From the NCBI GenBank assembly GCA_018241665.1, contig JAFEDK010000005.1, positions 1 to 64,000 of the forward strand: a stretch of 64,000 nucleotides of DNA. Direction: 5' to 3'. This document shows, piece by piece, positions 1-8,548 of this stretch (position 1 is its first letter; the number at the start of each line of letters is the position of its first letter). A program made the translations under genes and the position numbers. The notes beneath the pieces are model-generated. The model was not told the DNA's origin. It searched no databases and worked only from the letters and a program-made list of their open reading frames with translations. The DNA comes from Pseudomonadota bacterium (GTDB lineage: Bacteria; Pseudomonadota; Gammaproteobacteria; Burkholderiales; Rhodocyclaceae).

Positions 1-806
1 GCACAGATTTTTTATCGCCATACGGATCGTATTCTTCCCCGCAGAAGGCCTTCCGTGCCCGCGACGAGGATGAAGTACTGACCAGCATCCGCCGCATCGG
101 CGAGCACTATGGCAAGCAGGTCCGCCGGGTGTTCCTCGCCGACGGCGACGCGCTGGTGCTGCCGACCCGCCGCCTGCTGGCGATCCTCGAGGCGATCCGC
201 GCGCACCTGCCCGGCGTGCACCGGGTCTCCAGCTACTGCCTGGCCCGCAACCTGAAGAAGAAGAGCGTCGCCGAGCTCGCCAGCCTGCGCGAAGCCGGCC
301 TGCGCATGGCCTACCTCGGCGCCGAATCCGGCGACGACGAGGTGCTGGCAAAGGTGAGCAAGGGCGAGAGCTTCGAATCAACGCGGGAAGCGCTAGCCAA
401 GCTCGGTGAAGCGGGAATCACCCGCTCGGTGATGATCCTCAACGGACTCGGCGGCCAGGCCCTCAGCGAGCAGCACGCCGACAACTCGGCCCGCCTCGCC
501 AACGCCACCCAGCCGGAATTCCTGTCCACGCTGGTGGTGAGCTTCCCCACCGGCGAGACCCGTTTTCGCGCCGGTTTCCCGGAATGGGAGCCCCTCGATC
601 AGCCCGGCCTGTTCCGCGAAATGGAGCGTTTCCTGGATCAGCTCGAACTGCGCCGCACGGTGTTCCGCTCCGATCACGCCAGCAACTGGCTGGTCCTCAA
701 GGGCACTCTCGGCGCAGACAAGGCGCGCCTGCTCGACGAGGTCCGCCAGGCCATCGCCACACCAGCGGCAGCCGGGCTGCGGCCGGCCTGGGCACGGGGG
801 CTGTGA
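1..806 (+). CDS. Radical SAM protein, C-terminal part (5' end outside window)
   Basis: The frame is already open at base 3 and ends with TGA at 804-806, so the N-terminus is missing. The strings RRVFLADGDALVLPT and GAESGDDEVLAKVSKGE, followed by an NGLGG strand, are typical of the TIM-barrel core of Elp3/MiaB-like radical SAM proteins, a largely uncharacterised bacterial group that uses a 4Fe-4S cluster and S-adenosylmethionine. The cluster cysteines should lie shortly before KAFRAR (about base 48), but bases 1-47 encode no cysteine in this frame, so the extreme left end looks odd. The stop lies 2 bases before the next start codon, so the YjbQ gene is probably co-translated. The exact substrate is unknown. 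Confidence 0.8.
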   Translation, partial: TDFLSPYGSYSSPQKAFRARDEDEVLTSIRRIGEHYGKQVRRVFLADGDALVLPTRRLLAILEAIRAHLPGVHRVSSYCLARNLKKKSVAELASLREAGLRMAYLGAESGDDEVLAKVSKGESFESTREALAKLGEAGITRSVMILNGLGGQALSEQHADNSARLANATQPEFLSTLVVSFPTGETRFRAGFPEWEPLDQPGLFREMERFLDQLELRRTVFRSDHASNWLVLKGTLGADKARLLDEVRQAIATPAAAGLRPAWARGL

Positions 807-808
807 AC

Positions 809-1222
809 ATGGCTTTCCAGCAGATCCTCGAATTCCGCACCCGTGGCCGCGGCAGCCTCGACATCACCGCCCAGGTTGCCGACGCGGTGGCTGCCGCCGG
901 CATCGCCACCGGCCTCGCCCATGTCTTCGTGCAGCACACCAGCTGCTCACTGATGATCACCGAGAACGCCGACCCGGACGTGCGCCGCGACCTCGAAACG
1001 GTCTTCGCCCGCCTCGCCCCGGACGGGGATCCGGCCTACCGCCACGACCTGGAAGGCAACGACGACATGGCCGCCCATGCCCGCAGCGTGCTGTCGGACG
1101 TCAGCCTGAGCGTACCGGTCGGCCGGGGCCGCCTGCTGCTCGGCACCTGGCAGGGCATTTTCCTGTGGGAACACCGCAGCAGCGCCCACAGCCGCCGGGT
1201 GGTGGTGACCGTGATCGGCTGA
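809..1222 (+). CDS. YjbQ family (UPF0047) protein
   Basis: This is a 137-residue single-domain protein, the usual length for UPF0047/YjbQ. Diagnostic strings are VQHTSCSLMITENADPDV near residue 45, HDLEGNDDMAAH near 80 and LLLGTWQGIFLWEHR near the C-terminus. The conserved His, Asn and Glu of these strings form the family's putative active site. Family members have weak thiamine-phosphate synthase activity and complement thiE mutants; the physiological role is unsettled. The ATG at 809 was chosen because it follows the radical SAM stop by 2 bases and gives the canonical N-terminus. An upstream extension of the frame to 584 would overlap that gene and has no family support. Confidence 0.9.
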   Translation: MAFQQILEFRTRGRGSLDITAQVADAVAAAGIATGLAHVFVQHTSCSLMITENADPDVRRDLETVFARLAPDGDPAYRHDLEGNDDMAAHARSVLSDVSLSVPVGRGRLLLGTWQGIFLWEHRSSAHSRRVVVTVIG

Positions 1223-1334
1223 CCCGCCACTGGAAACCCCAAGCCCGTCACGGGAGGCGCTGCGCCGAGGTGCTATGCTCTTCGGGTTCGCCGCCGGCCC
1301 CGGCGCCGGCCACACCGTTTCCTGGAGCCCGTCC

Positions 1335-3191
1335 ATGACCTGCGTTTCCCCGCTGCGCCTCAGCAGCGCCGCCATCCTGCTGGCCCTCGCCGCGCCGGCC
1401 GGTTTTGCCCAGACCCCGGCCGCGAGCGCGGCCAAAGCTGCGACCGCAAGCGCTGCGCCCGCCACACCTGCCACCGGCACCGCGCCGACAGCCGCAGGCA
1501 GCGCTCCGGCCGACCCGAACGCGCCCCCTCCCGCACCGCCTCCGCCCCCCCTGTCGGACATCATCTTCACCAACGGCGACATCATCACCCTCGACGACAA
1601 GCGCCCCGCCGTGCAGGCCATCGCCATCAAGGGCAGCAAGATCATCGCCGTCGGCACCAGCAAGGCCATCCTGGCCCGCTGGAAGAGCGAAGGCACGGAG
1701 GTGGTGGATCTGGCCGGCAAGACCCTGGTGCCGGGTTTCATCGACGCCTGGGGCGAACTGTCCCGCCTCGGCCTTTATTCGGTAGCGGCGCAGCTGCAGT
1801 CCCCGCCCGAAGGCCGCGTCACCGACGGCAACGTGCTGCTGCGCGAGCTACGCGACTGGTCCAAGGGCGACATGGCCAAGCGCCTCGGCTGGGTCATCGG
1901 CTTTGGTTACGACGAAAGCCGCCTGCGCGAACTGCACGCCCCCAGCCGCAACGAGCTGGACGGCATTTCGTCCGACCGGCCGGTGATCATCGTGGACCGT
2001 ACCGGCACCCGCCTGGTCGCCAACAGCCGTGCGCTGGCACTGGCCGGCATCGACCGCGACAGCATCGATCCGCCGGGGGGCCGCATCGGCCGCTGGCCGG
2101 GCTCGAAGGAGCCGGACGGCAGCCTGGAAGGCGCCGCCGCCACCACCCTGCTCGGCGCCCTGCCGCAGCTTGCCCGGGACGAACGCCAGGCCCTGATCCA
2201 GCAAGGCCAGACGCTCTACCTGCGCAACGGCTACACCACCGCGGTGGAAGCCCGCGCCACCGCCGACGACCTCACGCTATACACCCAGGCCGCCGATGCC
2301 GGCGCCCTCAAGCTGGACGTGTCGGTCTACGCGGAAGCCGGCAGCGCAGCGGCAGCCCTCAAGACCCACAAGCAGATCGGCGCCAAGTACTACAAGGGCC
2401 ACCTCCGCCTGGCCGGCGTGTCCTTCACCCTCGACGGCACCGCCGAGGACCGCAGCGCCTGGCTGACCCAGCCCTACCAGCTGCCGCCGCCGGGCAAGCC
2501 GACCCGTTACGCGGGCTATCCGCTGCTCGGCGAAGACACCGTCAACGGCCTCTTCGGCAGCGCCTACGCCAGCGCTTGGCAGGTGGCCGTGCAGGCCAGC
2601 GGAGACGCCGCCATCGACCAGTTCATCGCCGGCCTGAAGGCCGCCGCAGAGAAGCACCCGGGCAAGGAACGCCGCCCGTTGCTGGTCGGCGCCACGACGA
2701 TCCGCGACGACCAGCTCGACGCGCTGAAGACCCTTGGCGTCAGCGTATCGCTGGCGCCCCAGCGCCTGGGGCTGAGCCTCGACACGCTGAGCCGCGACGC
2801 CCTCGGCGCCGAACGCACCGCGCGCTTCAGCCCCGCCGCCGCCGCCCTCGGCCGGGGCCTGCCGCTGACCCTGCACAACGACGCGGCCCTCATCGAACCG
2901 GCGCCGCTGGAGGTGCTCGCGGCGGCGGTGAAGCGCCCGGCCGGCACGGACCAGCAGATCCCGGCCCTCGAGGCGCTGAAGGCGATCACGCTGAACGCGG
3001 CCCAGCAGCTCGGTGAAGATAAGATCAAGGGCAGCATTGCCGTCGGCAAGCTGGCCGACCTCACGGTGCTCTCGGCGAATCCGCTGAAGACCCCGGCCGA
3101 CAAGCTCGGCGAGATCCGCGTGATCGGCACCGTGAAGGAAGGCACCACCGTCTTCGGCGGTGCGGAAGGCGGCGTGCCGATCACCCGCTGA
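1335..3191 (+). CDS. Secreted amidohydrolase-3 (YtcJ-like) homologue lacking metal ligands
   Basis: It encodes 618 residues. The start at 1335 gives a clean signal peptide (cleavage after PAGFA, about residue 25), then an Ala/Pro-rich linker of about 50 residues, then the amidohydrolase fold from LSDIIFTNGDIITLDD. An upstream ATG at 1275 would bury the signal peptide. The fold is recognisable (LVPGFID, LVANSRALALAGI, IGRWPGS, DGSLEGAA), but the HxH expected after PGFID is replaced by AWGE. The later His-containing motifs are also replaced: QASGDAAID where HAxGDxAx is usual, and VGATTI where an EHAQ-like string is usual. Only the late Asp (LHNDAALIEP) remains. I infer a non-catalytic or repurposed periplasmic protein. 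Confidence 0.75.
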   Translation: MTCVSPLRLSSAAILLALAAPAGFAQTPAASAAKAATASAAPATPATGTAPTAAGSAPADPNAPPPAPPPPPLSDIIFTNGDIITLDDKRPAVQAIAIKGSKIIAVGTSKAILARWKSEGTEVVDLAGKTLVPGFIDAWGELSRLGLYSVAAQLQSPPEGRVTDGNVLLRELRDWSKGDMAKRLGWVIGFGYDESRLRELHAPSRNELDGISSDRPVIIVDRTGTRLVANSRALALAGIDRDSIDPPGGRIGRWPGSKEPDGSLEGAAATTLLGALPQLARDERQALIQQGQTLYLRNGYTTAVEARATADDLTLYTQAADAGALKLDVSVYAEAGSAAAALKTHKQIGAKYYKGHLRLAGVSFTLDGTAEDRSAWLTQPYQLPPPGKPTRYAGYPLLGEDTVNGLFGSAYASAWQVAVQASGDAAIDQFIAGLKAAAEKHPGKERRPLLVGATTIRDDQLDALKTLGVSVSLAPQRLGLSLDTLSRDALGAERTARFSPAAAALGRGLPLTLHNDAALIEPAPLEVLAAAVKRPAGTDQQIPALEALKAITLNAAQQLGEDKIKGSIAVGKLADLTVLSANPLKTPADKLGEIRVIGTVKEGTTVFGGAEGGVPITR

Positions 3192-3197
3192 GGCGTT

Positions 3198-3224
3198 GGC
3201 CGCAGTCCCGCCGGGACTGCGGCC
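3198..3224. terminator. Perfect 12-bp hairpin between convergent genes
   Basis: GGCCGCAGTCCC (3198-3209) pairs perfectly with GGGACTGCGGCC (3213-3224) across a 3-base loop. It sits in the 37-bp gap between the convergent amidohydrolase-like and cytochrome genes and has no clear U-tract on either strand. A shared bidirectional terminator is the likely role. Confidence 0.6.
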
Positions 3225-3228
3225 CGGT

Positions 3229-3906
3229 TCAGCGCAACGCCGAGAGGTACTGGACTACGGCCTCGATGTTCTGCTCACCGAGGCCAGTCACCGCTGCGGT
3301 CATCGGCGGGTAGATCCGCTCGCCGCTCATGGTCAGGTAGCGGGTCAGGCTGCGGCGCAGGTACTCCGCCTGTTGCCCGGCCAGGCGCGGGAAGGTTTCG
3401 GCCCCCTTGGCCTCGGCGCCGTGGCAGCGCGCGCAGTTCCTGTCGAACAAGGCCCGGCCCTCGGCCGCCCTCGGGCCGCCCATCGACACCGCCGGCACCA
3501 CCGGCTGGGCGGCATAGAAGACCGCGATGCTGGCCTTTTCCTCGTCTTTCAATACCTTCATCAGCCCCTGCATGAAGGGATCCTTGCGCTTGCCGGTAAG
3601 GAAGGCGTCGATCTGGTTGAGCACATAGGCGGGGTGCTGGCCGGCCAGGTTGGGCACTTCGGTGTACTTGCTGAGGCCGGTCTCGCCGTGACAGTTGGCA
3701 CAGAAGAAGGACGCCTTGCGGCCGGCCTCCTGGGCCGTCTTCTGCTCGGCCGGCGCGGCCTTCACGATCTTTTCCAGATGGGCACGGGCCGCCGGCCCCG
3801 CCATCTGCGTCTGCGCCAGCCCCGGCGCGCTGGCCGCCGCCATCGACAAGCCCAGCAGCGCCCAGCACCAGCGAATCCCGGCAAAACCCTTTCGTTCGAT
3901 CGACAT
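3229..3906 (-). CDS. Dihaem class I cytochrome c (c4-like)
   Basis: A 225-residue exported protein: the signal peptide runs to about residue 32 (PGLAQ), followed by two cytochrome c domains with haem-binding CANCH (69-73) and CARCH (158-162). Methionine and NLAGQ/RLAGQ-type strings follow each haem site as in cytochrome c4/c553 proteins. Such proteins shuttle electrons in the periplasm to terminal oxidases or other reductases. The start is preceded by AAAGGGA about 8 bases upstream. It is convergent with the amidohydrolase-like gene and divergent from the flavoprotein gene, so it is probably monocistronic. The redox partner cannot be told from context. Confidence 0.85.
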   Translation of the reverse strand: MSIERKGFAGIRWCWALLGLSMAAASAPGLAQTQMAGPAARAHLEKIVKAAPAEQKTAQEAGRKASFFCANCHGETGLSKYTEVPNLAGQHPAYVLNQIDAFLTGKRKDPFMQGLMKVLKDEEKASIAVFYAAQPVVPAVSMGGPRAAEGRALFDRNCARCHGAEAKGAETFPRLAGQQAEYLRRSLTRYLTMSGERIYPPMTAAVTGLGEQNIEAVVQYLSALR

Positions 3907-4075
3907 TGCGCTATTCCCTTTGTTGTTATTCAGGAGCCGTCTTCACGACCGCCCCGATTGTAGTCCTTTGGCATAAGCCGAGGCGATGCCCGCGACGCAA
4001 TAAAACAAACCCGCCCCGGCGGCTCCGGCACCACTACAATCGCGCCTTCCCGTTCCATCGCCGGATTCTGTCCCC

Positions 4076-5347
4076 ATGCCGTCCCCTACCCTTTCCGCCT
4101 CAGTCGCCATCATCGGCGGCGGCCCTGCCGGCCTGATGGCCGCGGAAGCCGCAGCCGCCGCCGGCCTGCAGGTGGATGTCTTCGACGCCATGCCCTCCGT
4201 CGGACGCAAGTTCCTGCTGGCTGGCCGCGGTGGGCTCAACATCACCCACGCCGAAGCATTTGCGGCCTTCGCCAGCCGCTATGGTTCGCGCCAGGTGCAG
4301 ATCGAGCCGATGATCCGGGCCTTCGGCCCGCAGGCCCTGCGGGAGTGGGTCGAAGGCCTGGGCGTGACGACCTTCGTCGGCAGCTCCGGGCGCGTCTTCC
4401 CCGCCGAGATGAAGGCCGCCCCCTTGCTGCGCGCCTGGCTGCAGCGCCTGCGCGAGGCCGGCGTACGCTTCCATGTGCGGCACCGGTGGACCGGCTGGGA
4501 TGCCGATGGGCACCTGCTATTCACCACCCCCGATGGCCTGCAGCGGCACCACGCGGACGCCTGTGTGCTGGCCCTCGGCGGCGGCAGTTGGGCCCGGCTG
4601 GGCTCGGATGGCGCCTGGATTCCCACCCTCAGCGAACTGGGCGTGGGCATCGCCCCCTTGCGTCCGGCCAACTGCGGCTTCATCGCCGGTTCGCCCCGCG
4701 CCGACGGTGCGGGCGGCTGGAGCGCCCATTTCCGCGAGCGCTTCGCCGGCCAGCCTCTCAAGTCGGTGAGCATCCGCGTGGAAGGCGACGACGTGCCACC
4801 GCGTAGCGGGGAGGCGATGATCACCGCCGACGGCATCGAGGGCAGCCTCATCTACGCACTGTCCGCGCGCATCCGCGCGCGTATCGAGCAGGACGGCGCG
4901 GCCACCCTGTCGATCGACCTGGCCCCTGGCCGCCCGCTGGAGCGGGTCGCCGCCGAGGTCGCCCATCCCCGCGGAGCCCGCTCCCTGGCCAGCCACCTGC
5001 AGAGCCGGGTCGGCATCGCCGGGGTGAAGATGGCCCTGCTCAGGGAATGCCTGAGCGCCGAGGTGCTGGAAGACCCGGCCCGCCTGGCCGCGGCGATCAA
5101 GGCCCTGCCCCTGCGCGTGGTCGCCCCGCGCCCACTGGACGAGGCGATCAGCAGCGCCGGCGGCGTGCGTTTCGAGGAAGTGGACGACCAGTTGATGCTG
5201 CTGCGGCGTCCCGGCCTGTTCTGCGCCGGAGAAATGCTCGACTGGGAGGCCCCGACCGGCGGCTACCTGCTCACCGCCTGCTTTGCCAGCGGGCGGATCG
5301 CCGGACTCGGCGCGGCATCCTGGCTGCAACAAAAGCCCTCCGCATAA
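4076..5347 (+). CDS. BaiN/HI0933-family FAD-dependent oxidoreductase
   Basis: It encodes 423 residues. The N-terminal dinucleotide-binding motif IIGGGPAGLMAAEAA (about 13-27) and the GRKFLLAGRGGLNITH string are characteristic of the HI0933/BaiN-like flavoprotein group. The C-terminal GLFCAGEMLDWEAPTGGYL string completes the FAD site. Family members are cytosolic flavoproteins; BaiN of gut clostridia reduces bile-acid enones, but most homologues, including Proteobacterial ones like this, have no defined substrate. The length is normal. The ATG follows CTGTCCCC with no strong ribosome site. It is transcribed alone, away from the cytochrome gene. Confidence 0.85.
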   Translation: MPSPTLSASVAIIGGGPAGLMAAEAAAAAGLQVDVFDAMPSVGRKFLLAGRGGLNITHAEAFAAFASRYGSRQVQIEPMIRAFGPQALREWVEGLGVTTFVGSSGRVFPAEMKAAPLLRAWLQRLREAGVRFHVRHRWTGWDADGHLLFTTPDGLQRHHADACVLALGGGSWARLGSDGAWIPTLSELGVGIAPLRPANCGFIAGSPRADGAGGWSAHFRERFAGQPLKSVSIRVEGDDVPPRSGEAMITADGIEGSLIYALSARIRARIEQDGAATLSIDLAPGRPLERVAAEVAHPRGARSLASHLQSRVGIAGVKMALLRECLSAEVLEDPARLAAAIKALPLRVVAPRPLDEAISSAGGVRFEEVDDQLMLLRRPGLFCAGEMLDWEAPTGGYLLTACFASGRIAGLGAASWLQQKPSA

Positions 5348-5371
5348 GCACATCCAGCACCAAAATATATC

Positions 5372-5399
5372 TAAAGTTATAGACACAACGAGCCGTCAG
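5372..5399 (+). promoter_or_regulatory. Possible sigma-28 (FliA) promoter of chemoreceptor gene
   Basis: TAAAGTTA at 5372-5379 and GCCGTCAG at 5392-5399 resemble the flagellar consensus TAAA-N15-GCCGATAA, with one extra spacer base. It lies 39 bases upstream of a methyl-accepting chemotaxis gene, in a conspicuously AT-rich patch. Chemoreceptor genes are classic FliA targets. Confidence 0.5.
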
Positions 5400-5437
5400 C
5401 ACTGGCTCCCCCTTCCCGCCGACACGGAGCAGACACC

Positions 5438-7054
5438 ATGAAACTGACGCAGCGCCTCATCCTCACCCTGGGCGTCGCCCTGTTCGCGCTGATCCTCGTC
5501 GGCGGCCTGGGAATCTGGCAGCTCCGCCAGGCCAGCGCCCGCTTCGACTACGTGCAGGCCAACACCTTCCCGAGCCTGCAGACCCTGCTCGAGGCACGCA
5601 GCAAGCTCACCGCGAGCCGCCTGGGCACCTACCAGCTGGCGCTGGCGGTGGACGCTGCCCACCGCAGCGAGATCGCGAAGGAGATCCACGAGGCGGACAG
5701 CCAGCTCGATCTCACGCTACAGAAGTACGAACGCGAACTGATCTCCGATGACACCGACAAGCAGTTGCTGGAGGCAGACAAACGGGCGATCGCCGATTAC
5801 CGCCAGATCCGCGAGGCCTATTTCGCCAAGGTCGACGCCAATGACCTGGAGGCCGTACGCAATTTCCTGCGCGTGAGCATGCGCGAGAAGGCATCGGCCG
5901 CCGGCAACGCCCTCAGCAAGCACGAGCAGTACAATTATCAACTCGCCGAACAACTCAACCGCGAGAATACGGAGCATTCGGCCACGGCCATGTGGACCAC
6001 CGCCGGCACCCTCATCGGCGCCTGCCTGCTCGTCGGAGTGCTCGCCCAACTGCTCATCGGCTCGCTGCGCACGAGCCTGGCCAGCATCCGCAATACCCTC
6101 ACCCACGTCAATGACAGCCAGGACTTCACGGTCCGCGCCCCCGTGCACCGCATGGACGAGATCGGCGAAACCGCCACGGCCTTCAACCAGTTGCTGTCCA
6201 AGCTGCAGGACAACTTCCGTAGCCTCACCGAAGGCGCCCGTTCGGTCGCCGATGCAAGCCGCGAAATGAACCGGGCCTCCGACCACGTCTCCGGCGCTGC
6301 CGGCTCCCAGAGCGAGTCGTCCTCCGCGATCGCCTCGACGGTCGAAGAAATGACGGTCAGCGTCAACCATGTGGGCGATCGCGCCCACGAAGCCCACACC
6401 CTGGCTGACCGTTCCGGCGACATGGCACGCACCGGCTCGAAGACAATCGACCGGACGATTTCCGACATCCGCAGCATCTCCGCCTCGGTGAGTGCCGCCG
6501 CGGCCTCCCTGCGGGAGCTGGGCGCCCAGGGGGAAAGAGTCGGATCGGTGGTGCAGGTCATCAAGGAAGTGGCTGACCAGACCAACCTGCTGGCCCTCAA
6601 TGCCGCCATCGAAGCCGCCCGTGCCGGCGAACAGGGCCGCGGCTTCGCCGTAGTGGCGGACGAAGTGCGCAAGCTGGCCGAACGCACCGCCAGTTCGACC
6701 CAGGAGATCGCCACCACGATCGAGGCCATGCGCCGTCACTCCGAGCAGGCTGCCGAGGAAATGGAGGCGGCCGAGCACCTGGTCACCCAGAGCGTCGCGC
6801 GTGCCGACGACACCGACAAGGCCATCAAGGAAATCGGCAGCGCCGCCAGCGGCACCGCCCACATGGTGTCGGAGATCTCCGACGCGATCCGCGAACAAGG
6901 CGCCGCCAGCAACAACATTGCGATCCAGGTCGAACGCATCGCCCAGATGGCCGAGGAAGCCGCCGCCACCGCCGAACAGTTGTCGGCCACCGCCCGCCGC
7001 CTCGATGACCAGGCCCAGCGCCAGATCGCCACGCTGCAGCTGTACAAGGTCTGA
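5438..7054 (+). CDS. Methyl-accepting chemotaxis protein (four-helix-bundle sensor)
   Basis: It encodes 538 residues: TM1 about 8-28, a helical periplasmic sensor of roughly 155 residues of the four-helix-bundle type, TM2 about 184-206, HAMP about 207-260, then the signalling coiled coil. The highly conserved hairpin tip is [20 protein letters not shown], followed by [18 protein letters not shown]. It transmits ligand binding to CheA/CheW at the inner membrane. The ATG has GGAGCAGACACC upstream. The ligand is not predictable. It is one of three receptors in this window with no che genes nearby, so it is an orphan receptor feeding a cluster elsewhere. Confidence 0.92.
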   Translation: MKLTQRLILTLGVALFALILVGGLGIWQLRQASARFDYVQANTFPSLQTLLEARSKLTASRLGTYQLALAVDAAHRSEIAKEIHEADSQLDLTLQKYERELISDDTDKQLLEADKRAIADYRQIREAYFAKVDANDLEAVRNFLRVSMREKASAAGNALSKHEQYNYQLAEQLNRENTEHSATAMWTTAGTLIGACLLVGVLAQLLIGSLRTSLASIRNTLTHVNDSQDFTVRAPVHRMDEIGETATAFNQLLSKLQDNFRSLTEGARSVADASREMNRASDHVSGAAGSQSESSSAIASTVEEMTVSVNHVGDRAHEAHTLADRSGDMARTGSKTIDRTISDIRSISASVSAAAASLRELGAQGERVGSVVQVIKEVADQTNLLALNAAIEAARAGEQGRGFAVVADEVRKLAERTASSTQEIATTIEAMRRHSEQAAEEMEAAEHLVTQSVARADDTDKAIKEIGSAASGTAHMVSEISDAIREQGAASNNIAIQVERIAQMAEEAAATAEQLSATARRLDDQAQRQIATLQLYKV

Positions 7055-7137
7055 AAACGGGCGCTCGCCGCCCGGTGCCCATTCGCGGACAGCAGGAGTG
7101 CTAGACTTTCCGCTCTCCTACCGCGATGGAGGCGCCG

Positions 7138-7770
7138 ATGAACAGCAAACCCCTCGAATTCTGGTTCGAATTCGCCAGTTCATATTCCTACCTGAGCGTG
7201 ATGCGGATCGAGGCGCTGGCCAGGCAGGCCGGCGTCAAGCTGGCGTGGCGGCCCTTCCTGCTCGGGCCGGTATTCCTGTCCCTGGGCTGGAACGACTCGC
7301 CCTTCAACATCTATCCGCCCAAGGGCCGCTACATGTGGCGCGACCTGGCCCGCCTGTCGGCCCGCTACGGCCTGCCGTTCCAGGTGCCGTCGCGTTTCCC
7401 GCGCAATGGCCTGCTGGCAGCCAGGGTCGCGCTGACCGGCGCCAGCCAGCCGTGGATCGGCGCCTTCACCCGCGCCACGATGCAGGCCAACTTCGCCGAA
7501 GACCAGGACATTGCCGATCCGGCGGTGATCCGCGGCATCCTTGAAGCCCTGAAACTGCCCGCTGAAGCCATCCTCACCGAGGCAGAAAGCCCGGAGAACA
7601 AACTGGCCCTGCGCAGCCAGACCGAACAGGCAGCTGAGCGCGGCCTGTTCGGGGCCCCGAGCTTCATCACGCCGGATGGTGAACTGTTCTGGGGCAACGA
7701 CCGTCTGGAGGACGCACTGGCCTGGGCGGCTTCTCCCCCGGCCCGGCCCGACTCAGCGGCCGGGCGTTAG
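7138..7770 (+). CDS. DsbA-family protein, 2-hydroxychromene-2-carboxylate isomerase-like
   Basis: A 210-residue thioredoxin-fold protein (DsbA/kappa-GST type). The N-terminal FWFEFASSYSYLSVMR string matches the 2-hydroxychromene-2-carboxylate isomerase family, where the Ser in this loop replaces the CxxC active site and binds glutathione. The C-terminal RGLFGAPSFITPDGELFWG string carries the cis-Pro and GxPxF substrate loop. HCCA isomerases act in naphthalene catabolism, but genomic homologues outside such clusters, as here, have unknown substrates. I chose the ATG at 7138 over the one at 7126 because GGAGG at 7129-7133 is ideally spaced for it. It overlaps the next, convergent gene by 18 bases. 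Confidence 0.8.
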   Translation: MNSKPLEFWFEFASSYSYLSVMRIEALARQAGVKLAWRPFLLGPVFLSLGWNDSPFNIYPPKGRYMWRDLARLSARYGLPFQVPSRFPRNGLLAARVALTGASQPWIGAFTRATMQANFAEDQDIADPAVIRGILEALKLPAEAILTEAESPENKLALRSQTEQAAERGLFGAPSFITPDGELFWGNDRLEDALAWAASPPARPDSAAGR

Positions 7771-8475
7771 CGGCTCGACGGCCTTGGCCGGGGACTTGGC
7801 CCCGTCGGCCTGCTTGAGCTTGCCCGCCTTTTCGGCCCGCTTTTCGGCAGCCTTGGCGGCACGCTCCTTGTAGGCGCGACGGTCACTCTCGGCCTGGCTG
7901 GAGCGCTTGGCAGCCGCCGCCGCTTCGGCCGCCCGGCGCCGTGCATCGGCGGTCTCCTTGGCCTGCCGCGCCTCGGCTTCGTGCAGCGCGCGGGACTGGC
8001 CCTCCTGCTCGCGCTTGACGCGCTCCATGTCCTTCTCCGCCAGCTGGCGCAAGCGCGCCTCGCTGTCGGCGCGGTTACGGGCCTCCTGCTCGGACTTCTC
8101 GACGGCCTTCTGCGGCGCCTGTTCGGCCTGCTCGGCAAGGCGCTCGGCGTAGCGACGGTTCTTTTCCGCCAGCTCGATACGCCCAGCTTCCAGATCGAGG
8201 GCCCGGGCCTGGCGGATGTCCGCCACATGGCGCTGGCGGACCTGGTCGATGCAACGGTTCACCAGGAAGCGCTGGTAACAGGCGGCCTCCTCCTCACTGG
8301 AGCGGGCCTCCGCGGCTTCCCGCAGGGCCTTGGCCTCGTCGCGCATCTTCGTCGCACGGAGCTTTTCTGCCGCTTCATCGACAGGGGCCTCCTGCGCCAG
8401 CGCGCCCCCCTGGCACAACAGCGCCAGCAGCAGGGTGGACAGGAAGGACAGACGGGGCAGGCAGCTTCGACGCAT
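7753..8475 (-). CDS. Exported charged coiled-coil protein, function unknown
   Basis: It encodes 240 residues. A signal peptide (residues 1 to about 26, ending QGGALAQ) is followed by an almost wholly helical, Ala/Glu/Lys/Arg-rich region with long heptad-like stretches, resembling the helical middle of TolA or periplasmic coiled-coil proteins. Two cysteines near residue 65 (ACYQRFLVNRC) could form a disulphide. I do not recognise a named family. The ATG at 8475 gives the signal peptide; the frame stays open upstream but without export features. Its 3' end overlaps the convergent isomerase gene by 18 bases, and it is divergent from yheS with 73 bp between them. Confidence 0.65.
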   Translation of the reverse strand: MRRSCLPRLSFLSTLLLALLCQGGALAQEAPVDEAAEKLRATKMRDEAKALREAAEARSSEEEAACYQRFLVNRCIDQVRQRHVADIRQARALDLEAGRIELAEKNRRYAERLAEQAEQAPQKAVEKSEQEARNRADSEARLRQLAEKDMERVKREQEGQSRALHEAEARQAKETADARRRAAEAAAAAKRSSQAESDRRAYKERAAKAAEKRAEKAGKLKQADGAKSPAKAVEPLTPGR

Positions 8476-8548
8476 GGGACAACAGGGCTGGACACGACGG
8501 AACTGCTTACAATACCGGATTTCCTGCCCGCTTACCGCTTCCGCTGCC

